Notes: a model not told the origin generated them from the sequence alone. DNA of 64,000 nt from Oliverpabstia intestinalis (GCF_009696065.1 NZ_VUMS01000012.1:49839-113838); one strand, 5' to 3'. Counted from the stretch's first letter, positions 16,572-25,851 are shown. Translations and numbers: made by a program.

Positions 16572-18044
16572 ATGGAACAAAGAAAAACACCATTACTGGA
16601 CGCGATTGTTGATTATACAACAAACCGACCGGTATATTTTAAGATTCCAGGGCATCGATACGAAAAGGGAATCAGTCCCCGCTGGCGACAGTGGACAGGA
16701 GATGGCATCTTCCGGTTTGATCTGACAGAGGCAGAGGGACTGGATGATCTGCATGAACCGGAAGGCGTGATCCGGGAGGCACAGGAGCTGGCAGCGGAGG
16801 TATTTCAGGCAAAAAAAACCTATTTTCTGGTCAATGGAACAACCTGTGGAAATGAAGCGATGGTGCTTGCCTCGGTAAAAGAGGGTGAGAAGATCATGGT
16901 AGCAAGAAATGCCCACAAATCCGTACTGATGGGGCTGACACTTGGTGGGGCGGTTCCGGTTTATCTGATGCCGAAACAGGATCCGGTCACCGGCCTTTGG
17001 GGAAGCCTGGATCCGGAGACTGTAGAAGAGGGATTCCGACAATATCCGGACTGTAAGGCTGTTTTTCTGGCAAGCCCGACCTATTATGGTGTGTGCAGCA
17101 ATATCCGTGCTATTGCCGATATCTGTCACAGACACGGGGCATTGCTTTTGGTGGATGAGGCACATGGAGGCCATCTGTATTTTCAGAAAGAAGGGACAGC
17201 TACGGAGACACTTCCCCGGGGAGCGATTCTTCAGGATGCAGATATGTGCGCGCAGAGCATGCATAAGGTAACGGGATCTCTGACCCAGAGTTCCCTGTTA
17301 CATGTGGGAAGTGACCGGGTGGATCTGGGAAGACTGGAAGCCTGTCTGCATATGGTGCAGAGTACCAGTCCGTCCTATCTTCTGATGACATCCCTGGATG
17401 CGGCCCGGTATGAGCTGGCTCTTCACGGGGAAGAGATGCTGCAACGAGGTCTGACACTGGCACAGATGGCAAGAGAAGCAATGAAAAAGATTCCGGGAAT
17501 TACCTGTGTGGGAGAAGCATCTCGCGGAAAAGCCATCTATGACCTGGATCTGGTGCGTCTGGTGATCTCTGCTTCGGATCTTGGACTTTCCGGTTATCAG
17601 CTGGCAGACCGACTTTATGAGAAGTACAGGATTGGTATGGAACTGGCAGACGATCGATATGTGGTTGCCGTTGTAACATATGCCAATGAAGAGAGTGATA
17701 TGAGGCAGCTGGTGGAGGCACTGGAAGACATCAGCAGGAAAATGACGGGAAACACCAGTGGGGATGCCGCGAATGTGGAGACACGTCTGATTCCACCGAT
17801 TCCACCGATGATCGATACCCCGCGACAGGCTTTTTTTAAAGAAAAGAAACGGATTCCCTGGCGGGAAGCAAAAGGAAGGATTGCAGCAGAAGCATTGATT
17901 CCGTATCCACCGGGAATACCACTGGTCAATCCGGGAGAACTGGTGACGGAGGAAATCTGGGAATATATGGAAGAATACAGAAAAAAAGGACTTCACTTTC
18001 ACGGACCATCGGATGCTTCACTGGACAGCTTTTGTGTGTTATAA
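16572..18044 (+). CDS. Orn/Lys/Arg decarboxylase family PLP enzyme
   Basis: About 490 residues from the ATG at 16572, preceded by AGGAG at 16561-16565; an in-frame GTG at 16548 lacks such a site. Fold-type I PLP enzyme: [10 protein letters not shown] near the N terminus, [27 protein letters not shown] (cofactor Asp) and [13 protein letters not shown] with the Schiff-base Lys. The C-terminal Orn_DC_C region includes [13 protein letters not shown]. The family decarboxylates arginine, lysine or ornithine; the shorter Firmicute branch (SpeA/YaaO-like) is often tied to polyamine synthesis. The substrate is not fixed by sequence. Followed by xth with a 36-nt spacing. Confidence 0.9.
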   Translation: MEQRKTPLLDAIVDYTTNRPVYFKIPGHRYEKGISPRWRQWTGDGIFRFDLTEAEGLDDLHEPEGVIREAQELAAEVFQAKKTYFLVNGTTCGNEAMVLASVKEGEKIMVARNAHKSVLMGLTLGGAVPVYLMPKQDPVTGLWGSLDPETVEEGFRQYPDCKAVFLASPTYYGVCSNIRAIADICHRHGALLLVDEAHGGHLYFQKEGTATETLPRGAILQDADMCAQSMHKVTGSLTQSSLLHVGSDRVDLGRLEACLHMVQSTSPSYLLMTSLDAARYELALHGEEMLQRGLTLAQMAREAMKKIPGITCVGEASRGKAIYDLDLVRLVISASDLGLSGYQLADRLYEKYRIGMELADDRYVVAVVTYANEESDMRQLVEALEDISRKMTGNTSGDAANVETRLIPPIPPMIDTPRQAFFKEKKRIPWREAKGRIAAEALIPYPPGIPLVNPGELVTEEIWEYMEEYRKKGLHFHGPSDASLDSFCVL

Positions 18045-18079
18045 TAAAACCAGACTTGACAAAACAGGAGGACAGATAT

Positions 18080-18835
18080 TTGAAACTGATATCATGGAAT
18101 GTAAATGGGCTGCGGGCCTGTGTGACGAAAGGATTCAAGGAACGATTTCAGGAATTGGATGCGGACATTTTCTGTATTCAGGAGAGTAAACTGCAGGAAG
18201 GACAGATTGAGCTGGAACTTCCGGGATATTATCAGTACTGGAATTATGCAGTGAAAAAGGGATATTCAGGTACGGCGATTTTTACAAAGCAGGAGCCGCT
18301 GTCTGTGCGATATGGAATCAACATCGAGGAACATGACCAGGAGGGTAGGGTGATTACACTGGAATACCCGGATTTTTTCATGGTGACCGTATACACACCA
18401 AATTCTCAGAACGAACTGGCCAGGCTTCCTTACCGGATGCAATGGGAAGATGATTTTCTTGCGTATCTGAAAGGGCTGGAGAAAGAGAAACCTGTTATTT
18501 TTTGCGGTGACCTTAATGTCGCACACTGTGAGCGAGACTTAAAGAACCCGAAAACCAATCGGAAAAATGCCGGATTCACCGATGAAGAGCGCACAAAATT
18601 CTCAAGAGTCCTGGAATCTGGTTTCATCGATACCTTTCGTTATTTTTACCCGGAGCAGGAAGGAATCTACTCCTGGTGGTCTTATCGGTTCAAAGCGAGA
18701 GAAAAGAATGCAGGATGGCGGATCGACTATTTCTGTGTGTCCGAAAGCCTGAAAGACCGGCTGGAAGATGCGAAGATCCACACAGAGATTTTTGGATCCG
18801 ATCATTGTCCGGTAGAACTGGATATTTGTTTATAG
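18080..18835 (+). CDS. xth: Exodeoxyribonuclease III (AP endonuclease)
   Basis: 251 residues from a TTG start at 18080, chosen because AGGAGG sits eight bases before it and the protein then begins directly with the family motif [13 protein letters not shown]. Other motifs: QESKLQ (metal Glu), [49 protein letters not shown] and the catalytic SDHCPVEL. It repairs abasic sites and trims 3' blocks during base excision repair. Likely cotranscribed with the upstream decarboxylase and the downstream debranching-like gene (12-nt gap). Confidence 0.95.
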   Translation: MKLISWNVNGLRACVTKGFKERFQELDADIFCIQESKLQEGQIELELPGYYQYWNYAVKKGYSGTAIFTKQEPLSVRYGINIEEHDQEGRVITLEYPDFFMVTVYTPNSQNELARLPYRMQWEDDFLAYLKGLEKEKPVIFCGDLNVAHCERDLKNPKTNRKNAGFTDEERTKFSRVLESGFIDTFRYFYPEQEGIYSWWSYRFKAREKNAGWRIDYFCVSESLKDRLEDAKIHTEIFGSDHCPVELDICL

Positions 18836-18847
18836 AGGGGGAAAAAG

Positions 18848-20722
18848 ATGGGAACAGAAAGAAAACCCTGGAAGACCAGTCCGGGTGATCCATCCCGTCC
18901 GGGAGTGACCGGAAAAGGAAACCGGTATAATTTTGCTGTGGATACCAGAACAGGAGAATCACTGGAACTTCTGTTTTATAGGGACGGGAGAGAAGAACAG
19001 CGTATTTTGCTGGATGAGACTTATCGCACCGGCAGACGGTATGCGGTGATGGTCGAAAAACCGGGGCTGCACCAGTATGAGTATCGGTACCGGCAGGGAG
19101 AGATAACATTTACTGATCCTGCGGCAAGACTGGTGACGGGGGAACCGTGTTTTGGCGAAAAAGCGGAAGGGGAAGTGATGACCTCGGCAAAAGTGCTGAG
19201 AGGATACGAAGTGATGCCCCTTGCGGAATCGATTCCCTATGAAAATATGGTGATTTATAAAGTTCATCCGAGAGGCTACACGATGCAGAAGACCTCCGGG
19301 GTGCGGGCGAAGGGAACGTTTCAGGGACTTGCGGAGAAGATCCCGTACTGGAAAGAACTGGGGATTACCTCGCTGGAACTGATGCCGTCGTATGATTTTG
19401 AAGAATATCCGTCAAAAACCGGCGAAAAAGACCGGTATGGGTATGATAAAACGATACGGTATCAGGAAGAAAAACTTAATTACTGGGGATATACGAAAGG
19501 AAATTATTTTGCTCCGAAGGCATCTTACTGTAAGAGTAATCAGCCGGAGAAGGAGCTAAAAAGCTTTTTCAGCGCTCTTCATGATGCTGGCATCGAGTAT
19601 CTGATGGATTTTTATTTTCCGGCGGAGACGGATCCACAGACGGTGTTGGAAGTGCTGCGGTTCTGGCGGATGGAATACCGGGTGGACGGATTTGTCCTGA
19701 TGGGTGATGGTGTCTGGATGGAACTTTTGGCAAGAGATGCGGTTCTGGCGGATGTGAAACTGATCGGCTGTGGCTATGATATGGGTGGAATCGCAAGAAA
19801 ACTGGGCGGAAAAAAACGTCTGGCAGCCTGTCACAGCGGATTCCAGAGCGTGATGCGCCGTTTTCTCAGAGGTGATGAGGATCAGGTGAATGGATTCTTA
19901 TATTACACCAGAGAAAATCCCCAGGATCACGGTGAGGTTCATTATCTGGCAAACCACGATGGTTTTACCCTGGCAGATATGACCAGTTATGATACCCGTC
20001 ATAATATGGAGAACGGTGAGGAAAACAGGGACGGCAGTGCGTATAATTACAGCTGGAACTGTGGTGTGGAAGGCCCGACAAGAAAAACGTCGATTCTGGA
20101 ACTTCGAAGAAGACAGATGAGGAATGCCATGCTGCTGTTGTTTTTGTCACAGGGGACTCCGTTGTTATACGGCGGTGACGAACTGGAAAACAGCCAGATG
20201 GGTAATAACAATGCATATTGTCAGGACAATGAAATCGGATGGATAGACTGGAAAAAGGGCAGATCTTACAGCCAGTTTACCGGGTTTGTAAAGGATCTGA
20301 TCCGTTTTCGAAAAGATCATCCGATCCTGCATATGCCACAGGAGCTACGCCCGACCGATTACAAATCCCTGGGCTGGCCGGAAATCTCCTATCATTCGGA
20401 ACGCGCCTGGTTTGCAGACACGGAGAGCAGCAGCCGGCAGATCGGGATTCTGTACTGTGGTGGTTATGCAAAAGAGATGACCGGGAAAGAAGATGTGTTT
20501 ATCTATGTGATCTACAACATGCACTGGAATGAACACAAATTTGCCCTGCCGGATATCCCGGAGGGGATGCGATGGTATCTGGCGATTGATTCTTCGAAAA
20601 AAAACAGTGTCTGCCCGAAAGGAAAGGAACTGCTGTTGGAAGAGAAGAAATCAATCTATGTAAAACCGCGGACGATACTGGTATTATTAGGGGATGCCAG
20701 AGAATCGGGGGCAAAAGCCTGA
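18848..20722 (+). CDS. Debranching-enzyme-like GH13 protein lacking two catalytic residues
   Basis: 624 residues with the layout of isoamylase/GlgX/TreX: an N-terminal CBM48-like beta domain (about 15-125), a TIM barrel (about 130-520) and a C-terminal beta domain. Family blocks are clear: YKVHPRGYT, LGITSLELMPSYDF, YLANHDGFTLADMTSY, YNYSWNCGVEGP and YGGDELENSQMGNNNAYCQD. The nucleophile Asp of the GFRFD motif is Met285 (VDGFVLMGDG) and the acid/base Glu of the LIAEPWD motif is Cys308 (LIGCGYD). Only the third acid, D371 in NHDGFT, remains. It probably cannot hydrolyse glucans; a glycogen-binding or regulatory role is inference. The last codons and stop lie inside a dispersed repeat. Confidence 0.88.
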   Translation: MGTERKPWKTSPGDPSRPGVTGKGNRYNFAVDTRTGESLELLFYRDGREEQRILLDETYRTGRRYAVMVEKPGLHQYEYRYRQGEITFTDPAARLVTGEPCFGEKAEGEVMTSAKVLRGYEVMPLAESIPYENMVIYKVHPRGYTMQKTSGVRAKGTFQGLAEKIPYWKELGITSLELMPSYDFEEYPSKTGEKDRYGYDKTIRYQEEKLNYWGYTKGNYFAPKASYCKSNQPEKELKSFFSALHDAGIEYLMDFYFPAETDPQTVLEVLRFWRMEYRVDGFVLMGDGVWMELLARDAVLADVKLIGCGYDMGGIARKLGGKKRLAACHSGFQSVMRRFLRGDEDQVNGFLYYTRENPQDHGEVHYLANHDGFTLADMTSYDTRHNMENGEENRDGSAYNYSWNCGVEGPTRKTSILELRRRQMRNAMLLLFLSQGTPLLYGGDELENSQMGNNNAYCQDNEIGWIDWKKGRSYSQFTGFVKDLIRFRKDHPILHMPQELRPTDYKSLGWPEISYHSERAWFADTESSSRQIGILYCGGYAKEMTGKEDVFIYVIYNMHWNEHKFALPDIPEGMRWYLAIDSSKKNSVCPKGKELLLEEKKSIYVKPRTILVLLGDARESGAKA

Positions 20723-20808
20723 CGCAAGCTTGCCGGCAGGAAGGTTTCTGCCTTCGTACTCATCAAAAATGTGAGTAAGTGAGCAAAATACTTTTTGCCC
20801 ACAAAATC
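20692..20808 (+). repeat. Dispersed element, family 2 (copy C), overlapping a gene end
   Basis: It starts GATGCCAGAG and contains GCTTGC, GCAGGAAGGTTTCTG and ATGTGAGTAAGTGAGC, parallel to copies at 39044-39210 (plus) and 49551-49722 (minus strand). The ends GGGGCAAAAG and CTTTTTGCCC are complementary, so the RNA could form a long hairpin, possibly the terminator of the preceding gene. The stop codon of the debranching-like gene (20720-20722) is inside it. Confidence 0.6.
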
Positions 20809-20833
20809 TTAGAAAAACAGGGAGATAAGTAAT

Positions 20834-21433
20834 ATGAACGCATGGGGACATTTTAAGACGATCACATCCCATAAATTTCTGGTTATGAAGTATTGTTTTA
20901 AGGTGGGATTGTATAAGCAGGGATTTTTGCATGACCTGTCGAAATATTCTCCTACCGAGTTCATGGTGGGAGCAAAATACTATCAGGGAACCAGAAGCCC
21001 CAACAATGCAGAGAGAGAAGCCACCGGAGTATCTACTTCCTGGCTGCATCACAAAGGAAGAAACAAACATCATTTTGAATATTGGGTAGATTACGGAATC
21101 GGAGCGGAGCATGTACTTGCCGGTATGCCGATGCCAAGAAAATATATCGCCGAGATGATCATGGACCGCATTAGCGCATCACGGATCTATCACCCGGAAA
21201 CCTATACAGATGCCTCACCGCTGGAATATTTCCTGAAAGGAAAAGACCGACTGTGGTTCATTCATCCGGATACCAGCGCACAGATTGAATATCTGCTGCG
21301 GATGCTGGCAGTGAAAGGGGAGGAAAAGACCCTCTGGTATATCAAACATGTGTATCTGAAAAATAAAGGCAGATTCGGCGGAAGCGGATCCACCTATGTA
21401 AGCCCGGAGAGAGGGCTACCTACCCAAAAATGA
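20834..21433 (+). CDS. DUF5662 family protein
   Basis: 199 residues with many conserved His/Asp: KQGFLHDLSKYSPTEF and SWLHHKGRNKHHFEYW. This matches the DUF5662 family of clostridia; no activity is established to my knowledge. The spaced His-Asp pairs resemble metal-dependent HD-type hydrolases, but this is only resemblance. Monocistronic, with AGGGAGATAAGTAAT before the ATG and its own terminator. Confidence 0.8.
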   Translation: MNAWGHFKTITSHKFLVMKYCFKVGLYKQGFLHDLSKYSPTEFMVGAKYYQGTRSPNNAEREATGVSTSWLHHKGRNKHHFEYWVDYGIGAEHVLAGMPMPRKYIAEMIMDRISASRIYHPETYTDASPLEYFLKGKDRLWFIHPDTSAQIEYLLRMLAVKGEEKTLWYIKHVYLKNKGRFGGSGSTYVSPERGLPTQK

Positions 21434-21444
21434 AGAAAGAAGAT

Positions 21445-21492
21445 GGCCGGTATTGTTCTGCGAGAGCAGAGCGATGCCGGCGGTCTTTTTTA
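21445..21492 (+). terminator. Terminator of the DUF5662 gene
   Basis: GGCCGGTAT pairs with GATGCCGGC around an inner TGC/GCA hairpin, followed by GGTCTTTTTTATT. Confidence 0.8.
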
Positions 21493-21532
21493 TTGCGTTG
21501 CATTTCTGCCACAGTTCTATTGCTTATGTAGC

Positions 21533-21589
21533 TTGACAAAAATGAAAAGATGACATATACTTTGAAAAGATAATAATTTGAATTTCAAA
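21533..21589 (+). promoter_or_regulatory. fabH promoter and FabT-like operator
   Basis: TTGACA (21533-21538) and TATACT (21556-21561) are 17 bases apart. Just downstream, TTTGAATTTCAAA (21577-21589) is a palindrome with TTTGA/TCAAA arms and a 3-base centre, close to the FabT-type (MarR family) operators of Firmicute fatty acid genes. Its position after the start site suits repression. The regulator itself is not in the window. Confidence 0.65.
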
Positions 21590-21614
21590 ATAAAAGCGAA
21601 GAAGAGGAACATAT

Positions 21615-22577
21615 ATGACAACGAAAATTATAGGAACAGGAAGTTATCTGCCGGAATATGTGGTGACCAATGACGATCTGGCAAAGCTGGTGGATACAAG
21701 TGATGAGTGGATCGCTTCCCGGACGGGGATTCGAAATCGACGAATTGCTACCAACGAAAGTGGAATAGATATGGCAGCAGCTGCGGCAGAGGAAGCATTA
21801 AAAGATTCAGGGATGGACGGATCGGAGATTGATCTGATCCTGGTGGCAACGTGCAGCAGTGATTTTCAGTTTCCCAGTACTGCATGTCTGGTGCAGAAAG
21901 CCATCCATGCTACGAACGCGGCGGCGTTTGATCTGAGTGCGGCATGTTCCGGTTTTTTATTTGCCCTGCATACCGCACATGCGTATATCTGTGCCGGGAT
22001 TTATAAAAATATCCTGCTGGTGGGCGTGGAAGTGCTGTCTAAACTGATCGACTGGAACGACCGTTCCACCTGTGTCCTGTTCGGGGATGGTGCCGGAGCG
22101 GCGGTGGTAACGGCGGCAGATCATGGAATGGAAGGGTTTGTTCAGTGGTCGGACGGCATGGGCGGTGAAGTACTTACCTGCCCGGGAAGGAAAATAGAGA
22201 ATCCATGGAAAGAGAATGATTCTGAAACTGAATATATTCAGATGAACGGACAGGAAGTTTTTCGATTTGCAGTGAAAAAGGTCCCGGAATGTATCCGACA
22301 GGTAACAGAAAAGACCGAAACTCAGATAGAAACAATTGACTGGTTTATTCTTCATCAGGCTAACAGCAGAATCATTCAGTCCGTGGCAAAGCGGCTTGGG
22401 GTGCCGGAAGAAAAGTTCCCGATGAATATGGAGCAGTACGGCAACACTTCCGCAGCCAGTATCCCGATCCTTCTCGATGAGATGAGCAAAAAGGGAATGC
22501 TGCAGCCAGGACAGAAGATCATTCTCTCCGGATTTGGTGCGGGGCTGACCTGGGGTGCGGCGCAGATAGAGTGGTAG
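21615..22577 (+). CDS. fabH: Beta-ketoacyl-ACP synthase III
   Basis: 320 residues. The catalytic triad is intact: Cys in LSAACSGFLFAL, His in LHQANSRI and Asn in YGNTSAAS. FabH condenses acetyl-CoA (or branched acyl-CoA) with malonyl-ACP to start fatty acid synthesis. In many Firmicutes it heads a fab cluster; here it is alone, with its own promoter and terminator, so either a fab cluster lies elsewhere with another FabH or this one was separated. AGAAGAGGAACATAT is the ribosome site. Confidence 0.95.
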   Translation: MTTKIIGTGSYLPEYVVTNDDLAKLVDTSDEWIASRTGIRNRRIATNESGIDMAAAAAEEALKDSGMDGSEIDLILVATCSSDFQFPSTACLVQKAIHATNAAAFDLSAACSGFLFALHTAHAYICAGIYKNILLVGVEVLSKLIDWNDRSTCVLFGDGAGAAVVTAADHGMEGFVQWSDGMGGEVLTCPGRKIENPWKENDSETEYIQMNGQEVFRFAVKKVPECIRQVTEKTETQIETIDWFILHQANSRIIQSVAKRLGVPEEKFPMNMEQYGNTSAASIPILLDEMSKKGMLQPGQKIILSGFGAGLTWGAAQIEW

Positions 22578-22603
22578 AAGGAAAGCAAAAGAAAAAAATA
22601 CAG

Positions 22604-22654
22604 GAGCAACGGAAACTTGGACTTGGATAAGAAGAGTTCCGTTGCTCTTTTTTA
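22604..22654 (+). terminator. fabH terminator
   Basis: GAGCAACGGAA (22604-22614) pairs with TTCCGTTGCTC (22637-22647), then TTTTTT. Confidence 0.9.
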
Positions 22655-22745
22655 TATTGCGTGGGTAACAGGTGAAAGTTTGTAGTTGCTTCAGAATGCT
22701 GAAAAATAAAATCAGAAAAATGAGAAATACTATACAATAAGTACC

Positions 22746-22796
22746 TTGACAAAATACCCACAGGGGGTATATAGTAAAGATACTCCCCGTGGGTAT
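22746..22796 (+). promoter_or_regulatory. Copper operon promoter with two CsoR-type operators
   Basis: TTGACA at 22746-22751 is followed after 16-18 bases by TATATA/TATAGT. ATACCCACAGGGGGTAT (22754-22770) and ATACTCCCCGTGGGTAT (22780-22796) are two 17-base palindromes, 26 bases apart, of the CsoR form (TACCC-N-GGGTA). The first covers the spacer, the second the start site. CsoR would leave when Cu(I) binds. Confidence 0.85.
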
Positions 22797-22820
22797 ATGA
22801 AAAATAAATGAGGTGATCAA

Positions 22821-23231
22821 TTGAAAGAACAGAATCCTACACGAAAGGATGAATCTATAAAAACAGATAACGAAATATGTGAGATGTGTGCAAAAGAAAG
22901 TGAAGAACCGGAAAAAAATATTGCACAGGAAGAAAACGGATGCTGCTGTTACCGCAAGACCACAGCCCGTTCCCAGGATGAGCGAAAGAAGTTGATGAAC
23001 CGTCTGAGCCGGATCGAAGGACAGATCCGCGGCATCAAGGGGATGCTTGAAAAAGATGCCTACTGCAACGATATCCTGATTCAGTCCGCAGCGGTCAGCG
23101 CTGCAATGAATGCGTTTAACCGGGAGTTGTTGTCCAGCCATATTCATTCCTGTGTTGTCCGGGATATTCGTGAGGGAAAAGACGAAGTAGTGGATGAGCT
23201 GATGGCAACACTGCAGAAATTGATGAAATAA
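22821..23231 (+). CDS. csoR: CsoR-type copper-sensing repressor
   Basis: 136 residues from a TTG start with GAGGTGAT just upstream. The C-terminal 85 residues are CsoR/RcnR: MNRLSRIEGQIRGIKGML and the Cu(I) ligands Cys (AYCNDIL), His and Cys (SSHIHSCVV). The first 50 residues are an unusual extension with six Cys (CEMC and CCC clusters), not needed in the classic family and possibly an extra metal site. It precedes copA and carries two operators upstream, so copper efflux autoregulation is expected. Confidence 0.92.
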   Translation: MKEQNPTRKDESIKTDNEICEMCAKESEEPEKNIAQEENGCCCYRKTTARSQDERKKLMNRLSRIEGQIRGIKGMLEKDAYCNDILIQSAAVSAAMNAFNRELLSSHIHSCVVRDIREGKDEVVDELMATLQKLMK

Positions 23232-23272
23232 GGAGTGCGAGAGTACGAAGTACGGAGCAATCCGGTATCGAT
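23231..23272 (+). repeat. Partial family 2 element between csoR and copA
   Basis: The segment has the arrangement GGAGTG-CGAGAGTACGAAGTACGG-AGCAATCC-GGTAT, matching the right end of the copies at 39174-39208 and (reverse strand) 49552-49588. It can fold as outer arms around GTACgaaGTAC. Confidence 0.55.
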
Positions 23273-23319
23273 AAAAAAGCTATTATACAAATTTATGTAC
23301 AGAAAGGGTGAAGCAAGAC

Positions 23320-25851
23320 ATGAGACAATACAACGTAACCGGAATGAGCTGCGCCGCCTGCACTGCCAGAGTGGAAAAAGCAGTGGGCAAAGTTCCGGGA
23401 GTTACCTCCTGCTCCGTCAGCCTTCTGACCAATTCGATGGGCGTGGAAGGAGATGTACCGCCGGAGCAGATCATTGCGGCGGTGGAACAGGCAGGATACG
23501 GTGCCTCCGAAAAAAGAGCCGGAGAAAAGAAACAGTTCGGAGCCGATGCAACTGCACTGGAAGACAAAGAGACACCGGTTTTAAAACGCAGACTGATCGC
23601 ATCTGTAGGATTTTTACTGGTATTGATGTATTTTTCCATGGGACATATGATGTGGGGATGGCCGCTGCCGGCGTGGTTTGAGGATAACCATATCGCGATG
23701 GGTCTGGTACAACTGCTTCTGGCAGGTATTGTCATGGTGATCAACCAGAAGTTCTTTATCAGTGGTTTTAAGAGCCTGTGGCACAGATCCCCGAACATGG
23801 ATACGCTGGTAGCGATGGGATCGATGGCATCCTTCTTATGGAGTGTGTATGTTCTCTTTGCAATGACCAGAGCACAGGTGGACGGCAATATGGAAGCGGT
23901 CATGGATTATATGATGGATTTTTATTTTGAATCCGCAGCAATGATCCTGACACTGATCACCGTAGGAAAGATGCTTGAGGCGAGATCCAAGGGAAAGACC
24001 ACGGATGCACTGAAAGGCCTTATGAATATAGCACCGAAGATCGCCGTTCTCGTGAAGGGAGAAAAAGAAGTCACCGTACCGATCGAACAGGTAGAAAAAG
24101 GAGATATTTTTGTGGTTCGCCCGGGCGAGAGTATTCCTGTGGATGGAAAGATCCTGGAAGGACACAGTGCAGTCAATGAAGCGGCACTGACCGGAGAGAG
24201 CATCCCGGTGGATAAAGAAGAGGGTGACCTGGTATCGGCAGCTACGATCAACCAATCCGGATTTATCCGCTGTGAAGCCACGAGAGTCGGGGAAGATACC
24301 ACATTGTCCCAGATCATCCGGATGGTCAGCGACGCGGCTGCGACAAAAGCGCCGATTGCGAAGATCGCAGATAAAGTTTCCGGTGTATTTGTACCGGTGG
24401 TTATCCTGATCGCGGTAGTTACGACGATCGTATGGCTGCTTGCCGGACAGAATGTCGGCTATGCACTGGCAAGAGGTATTTCCGTACTGGTCATCAGCTG
24501 CCCGTGTGCACTGGGACTTGCCACACCGGTAGCGATCATGGTTGGTAACGGTATGGGAGCGAAAAATGGTATCCTCTTTAAAACCGCTGTTTCGCTGGAA
24601 GAAGCCGGAAGAGTGCAGATCGTGGCACTGGATAAGACAGGAACCATCACAAGCGGGGAGCCGCGGGTAACGGATCTGGTGTGCGAACCTGGATATGATG
24701 AAAAAACACTGTTGGAACTGGCAGGAGCACTGGAAAAGAAGAGCGAACATCCGCTGGCGAAAGCTGTTTTGTTAGAGATTGCACAGCGAAAAATCGCCAC
24801 CAAAGAAGTGGAAGACTTCCGGGCACTGGCAGGAAATGGTCTGACGGGAATATTGGAGGGACACAGACTGCTCGGTGGAAGCATGAAATATATCAGCAGC
24901 CAGGTGACAGTAGGAAAACAGGTAAAAAATCAGGCACAGATACTGGCAAAACAGGGAAAAACCCCATTGCTTTTTGCAAAGGATGACGTATTGATCGGTA
25001 TGATCGCCGTTGCTGACGTGATCAAGGAAGACAGCCCGAAAGCGGTACAGGAACTGCAGAATATGGGTATCCGGGTCGTTATGCTGACCGGGGACAATGA
25101 GCAGACTGCAAAAGCGATCGGTGCACAGGCAGGGGTGGATCAGGTTATCGCCGGAGTCCTTCCGGATGGAAAAGAAGCCGTGATCCGCAAATTAAAAGAA
25201 TACGGAAAAGTAGCCATGGTCGGAGACGGTATCAACGATGCGCCGGCACTGACCAGAGCCGATATCGGAATCGCCATCGGTGCAGGTGCAGATGTGGCGA
25301 TCGATGCCGCAGATGTAGTACTGATGAAGAGCCGTCTGAGTGACGTTCCGGCAGCTGTCCGGTTAAGCCGTGCAACATTGAGAAATATCCATGAGAACCT
25401 GTTTTGGGCATTTTTCTATAACATTATCGGTATTCCGCTGGCAGCCGGTGTGTGGATCCCGATCTTCGGATGGACACTGAACCCGATGTTCGGAGCACTG
25501 GCGATGAGCCTGTCGAGTTTCTGCGTAGTATCGAATGCTCTGCGCCTGAATCTTTTTAAAGTGAAAGATTCACACAGAGATCATAAGATAAAAAATGAAG
25601 TTACCCTTCCGCAATGGGAGGCATCGAAAGGAGAAAAGAATATGACGAAGACAATGACAATTAAAGGTATGATGTGCGGACACTGTGAAGCAAGAGTGAG
25701 AAAGACTCTGGAAGAACTGGAACATGTAACCGAAGCACAGGTTAGCCATGAAAAAGGAACTGCAGTGGTATGCATGGAGACAGAAGTAGCAGATGAGGTT
25801 CTGAAAAAAGCGGTGGAAGACCAGGGATATCAGGTGGAAAACATTCAGTAA
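23320..25851 (+). CDS. copA: Copper-exporting P1B-type ATPase with N- and C-terminal HMA domains
   Basis: 843 residues from ATG 23320 (AAAGGGTG upstream; a GTG at 23308 is possible but poorer). Order: HMA domain with GMSCAACTARVEK, eight membrane helices, actuator TGES, the CPC ion motif (ISCPCALGLATP), phosphorylation motif DKTGTITSG, TGDN, MVGDGINDAPAL, then a soluble tail with a second HMA domain (GMMCGHCEARVRK). CopA pumps Cu(I) out of the cell. The C-terminal HMA is joined without a stop yet is preceded by AAAGGAG and an in-frame ATG, so a free CopZ-like chaperone is probably also made. Downstream of csoR in a copper operon. Confidence 0.95.
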   Translation: MRQYNVTGMSCAACTARVEKAVGKVPGVTSCSVSLLTNSMGVEGDVPPEQIIAAVEQAGYGASEKRAGEKKQFGADATALEDKETPVLKRRLIASVGFLLVLMYFSMGHMMWGWPLPAWFEDNHIAMGLVQLLLAGIVMVINQKFFISGFKSLWHRSPNMDTLVAMGSMASFLWSVYVLFAMTRAQVDGNMEAVMDYMMDFYFESAAMILTLITVGKMLEARSKGKTTDALKGLMNIAPKIAVLVKGEKEVTVPIEQVEKGDIFVVRPGESIPVDGKILEGHSAVNEAALTGESIPVDKEEGDLVSAATINQSGFIRCEATRVGEDTTLSQIIRMVSDAAATKAPIAKIADKVSGVFVPVVILIAVVTTIVWLLAGQNVGYALARGISVLVISCPCALGLATPVAIMVGNGMGAKNGILFKTAVSLEEAGRVQIVALDKTGTITSGEPRVTDLVCEPGYDEKTLLELAGALEKKSEHPLAKAVLLEIAQRKIATKEVEDFRALAGNGLTGILEGHRLLGGSMKYISSQVTVGKQVKNQAQILAKQGKTPLLFAKDDVLIGMIAVADVIKEDSPKAVQELQNMGIRVVMLTGDNEQTAKAIGAQAGVDQVIAGVLPDGKEAVIRKLKEYGKVAMVGDGINDAPALTRADIGIAIGAGADVAIDAADVVLMKSRLSDVPAAVRLSRATLRNIHENLFWAFFYNIIGIPLAAGVWIPIFGWTLNPMFGALAMSLSSFCVVSNALRLNLFKVKDSHRDHKIKNEVTLPQWEASKGEKNMTKTMTIKGMMCGHCEARVRKTLEELEHVTEAQVSHEKGTAVVCMETEVADEVLKKAVEDQGYQVENIQ
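25642..25851 (+). CDS. copZ: Nested in-frame CopZ-like copper chaperone (internal start in copA)
   Basis: AAAGGAG (25627-25633) stands eight bases before ATG 25642, in the copA frame. Translation from here gives a complete 69-residue HMA protein beginning TKTMTIKGMMCGHCEARV with a CXXC copper site, the size and fold of CopZ. The Shine-Dalgarno lies in linker codons that have no other obvious reason to be purine-rich. Independent initiation is inference from the site. Confidence 0.6.
   Translation: MTKTMTIKGMMCGHCEARVRKTLEELEHVTEAQVSHEKGTAVVCMETEVADEVLKKAVEDQGYQVENIQ

Noticed and set aside
21957..23147. Long open frame on the minus strand (396 codons)
   Set aside because: It lies antisense to fabH and csoR, both with full sets of catalytic or metal residues; its translation shows no family pattern and crosses a terminator and promoter.
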